From Bacillota bacterium (GTDB taxonomy: Bacteria > Bacillota > Clostridia > Christensenellales > CAG-138), in NCBI GenBank assembly GCA_023435855.1, contig JAEZLG010000251.1, forward strand, positions 1 to 6,362: DNA of 6,362 bases, read 5' to 3'. Of the stretch, positions 5,644-6,362 are shown piece after piece. Position numbers and translations under genes: made by a program. The notes under the pieces are model-generated. The model worked only from the letters and a program-made list of their open reading frames with translations, had not been told where the DNA came from and ran no database searches. Numbering within the stretch: the first letter of the stretch is position 1; each line of letters begins with the position of its first letter.

Positions 5644-6147
5644 ATGGTCATTATCGAAATGGAAAACGGAAAGAAGATTAAACTGGAGCTGGACAGGTCC
5701 TCTGCTCCCAATACGGTCAACAATTTTCTTACCCTTGCGCAAAACGGTTTTTATAATGGGCTAACGTTTCATCGCGTTATAAAGGGCTTCATGATACAGG
5801 GCGGCTGCCCGCAAGGCTCCGGTATGGGCGGACCGGGCTACTCGATTAAGGGCGAGTTTACGGCAAACGGTGTTGAGAACAAAATCGTTCATAAGCGCGG
5901 CGTTATCTCCATGGCGCGCTCCCAACATAAGGATTCCGCGGGCTCGCAGTTTTTCATCATGCATGCGGATGCACCGCATCTGGACGGGCAATACGCGGCC
6001 TTCGGGCATGTTGTTGAGGGCATCGAGGTCGTGGATGAAATCGCTTCCGCCGCAACCGATTATTCCGACCGCCCCAAAGCTGATGTGCGAATCGATAAAA
6101 TTACACTTGAAAATGAACCTCAGTTTGAGGCACCTCAAAAAGCGTGA
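5644..6147 (+). CDS. ppiB: Peptidyl-prolyl cis-trans isomerase, cyclophilin type
   Basis: This single-domain cyclophilin of 167 residues (E. coli PpiB is 164) catalyses cis-trans isomerisation of Xaa-Pro bonds during folding. It has no signal peptide, so it should act in the cytosol. Active-site residues are present: FHRVIKGFMIQGG (42-54) supplies the catalytic Arg44 with Phe49, Met50 and Gln52; ISMAR (88-92) and GSQFFIM (100-106) supply Ala91 and Phe104; LDGQYAAFG (113-121) closes the pocket. The position of human CypA Trp121 is His112, and His126 is Tyr117. Bacterial cyclophilins often vary there, and this usually means weak cyclosporin binding. The ATG at 5644 has a good SD AAGGAGAAG (5632-5640). 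It lies between the GT-C gene and aroB in one apparent operon. The last ten or so residues are a polar extension. Confidence 0.95.
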   Translation: MVIIEMENGKKIKLELDRSSAPNTVNNFLTLAQNGFYNGLTFHRVIKGFMIQGGCPQGSGMGGPGYSIKGEFTANGVENKIVHKRGVISMARSQHKDSAGSQFFIMHADAPHLDGQYAAFGHVVEGIEVVDEIASAATDYSDRPKADVRIDKITLENEPQFEAPQKA

Positions 6148-6362
6148 AACAGCTCACGGTACATACGTCAACGCCCTATGACGTGCTCGTAGGAAGCGGC
6201 ATTGTGCAAGAGCTTCCCGCGCAGCTTAAGATGCGCTTTGAAGGCGCGCGAATTTTCGTTGTCATGGACGAAACGGTGCTTAATTTGCACGGCAACGCGC
6301 TTGTAGAGTTGCTTCGAAATGCAGGCTTAACGGCGTACATGCATGCATTTCCGGCAGGTGAG
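6144..6362 (+). CDS. aroB: 3-dehydroquinate synthase, N-terminal part (runs off the window)
   Basis: The first 73 codons of a protein beginning MKQLTVHTSTPYDVLVGSGI are present; the frame is open to the right edge. The N-terminus matches AroB, the NAD-dependent enzyme that converts DAHP to 3-dehydroquinate, the second step of the shikimate pathway. The 'Y.V.vG.G....l' strand (12-24), the Rossmann-like strand IFVVMDETV with Asp42 (an NAD contact), and the FPAGE motif ending at Glu73 (an NAD-adenosine contact) are all as expected. The GTG start at 6144 overlaps the cyclophilin TGA by four bases (GTGA). No SD lies at normal distance (nearest GAGG is 6126-6129), so translation probably depends on coupling. 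The catalytic metal ligands and Lys residues lie beyond the window. Confidence 0.9.
   Translation, partial: MKQLTVHTSTPYDVLVGSGIVQELPAQLKMRFEGARIFVVMDETVLNLHGNALVELLRNAGLTAYMHAFPAGE

Overview
The window looks like ordinary chromosomal DNA of a mid-GC Bacillota bacterium, most likely Clostridia. The grounds are purine-rich Shine-Dalgarno (SD) sequences (GGAGGG, AAGGAG), GTG and TTG starts, intrinsic terminators with T tracts, sigma-A type promoters, and protein sequences of Firmicute character. This placement is an inference; no rRNA or marker gene is present.

Left part (1-1113, + strand): the last 23 codons of an unidentified membrane protein, then a complete SAM hydroxide adenosyltransferase (S-adenosylmethionine hydrolase, DUF62 family) with its Asp-Arg-His triad intact. 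A perfect 11-bp stem plus T tract ends this unit at about 1107. Then (1114-2770) comes a monocistronic Nramp-type Mn(II)/Fe(II):H+ symporter (mntH). Its roughly 230-base leader holds a small TTTGC-type dyad and a long imperfect hairpin just before the SD, and translation probably starts at TTG 1341.

Middle (2731-4135): a 15-bp stem-loop lies between mntH and a convergent gene and probably terminates both. The convergent gene (- strand) encodes a 12-helix MFS exporter of the DHA3/macrolide-efflux type. It has a recognisable extended -10 promoter, and a cluster of TTACTTAA/TTAAGTAA arms sits just upstream. The promoter and the SD both favour the second Met (4076) as start.

Right part (4136-6362): a gene-free stretch with a GC-rich, nested-palindrome element leads into a + strand operon. 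Its members are a GT-C-like polytopic membrane protein whose promoter predicts a leaderless mRNA, a cytosolic cyclophilin (17 bases downstream), and the first 73 codons of 3-dehydroquinate synthase (aroB). The aroB GTG overlaps the cyclophilin TGA in a GTGA junction.

The genes do not form an obvious new system. They look like housekeeping and transport functions: SAM turnover, metal uptake, drug or metabolite efflux, envelope glycosylation, protein folding and the shikimate pathway. The points most worth checking are non-coding: the mntH leader, the operator-like cluster, the palindromic intergenic element and the leaderless start.
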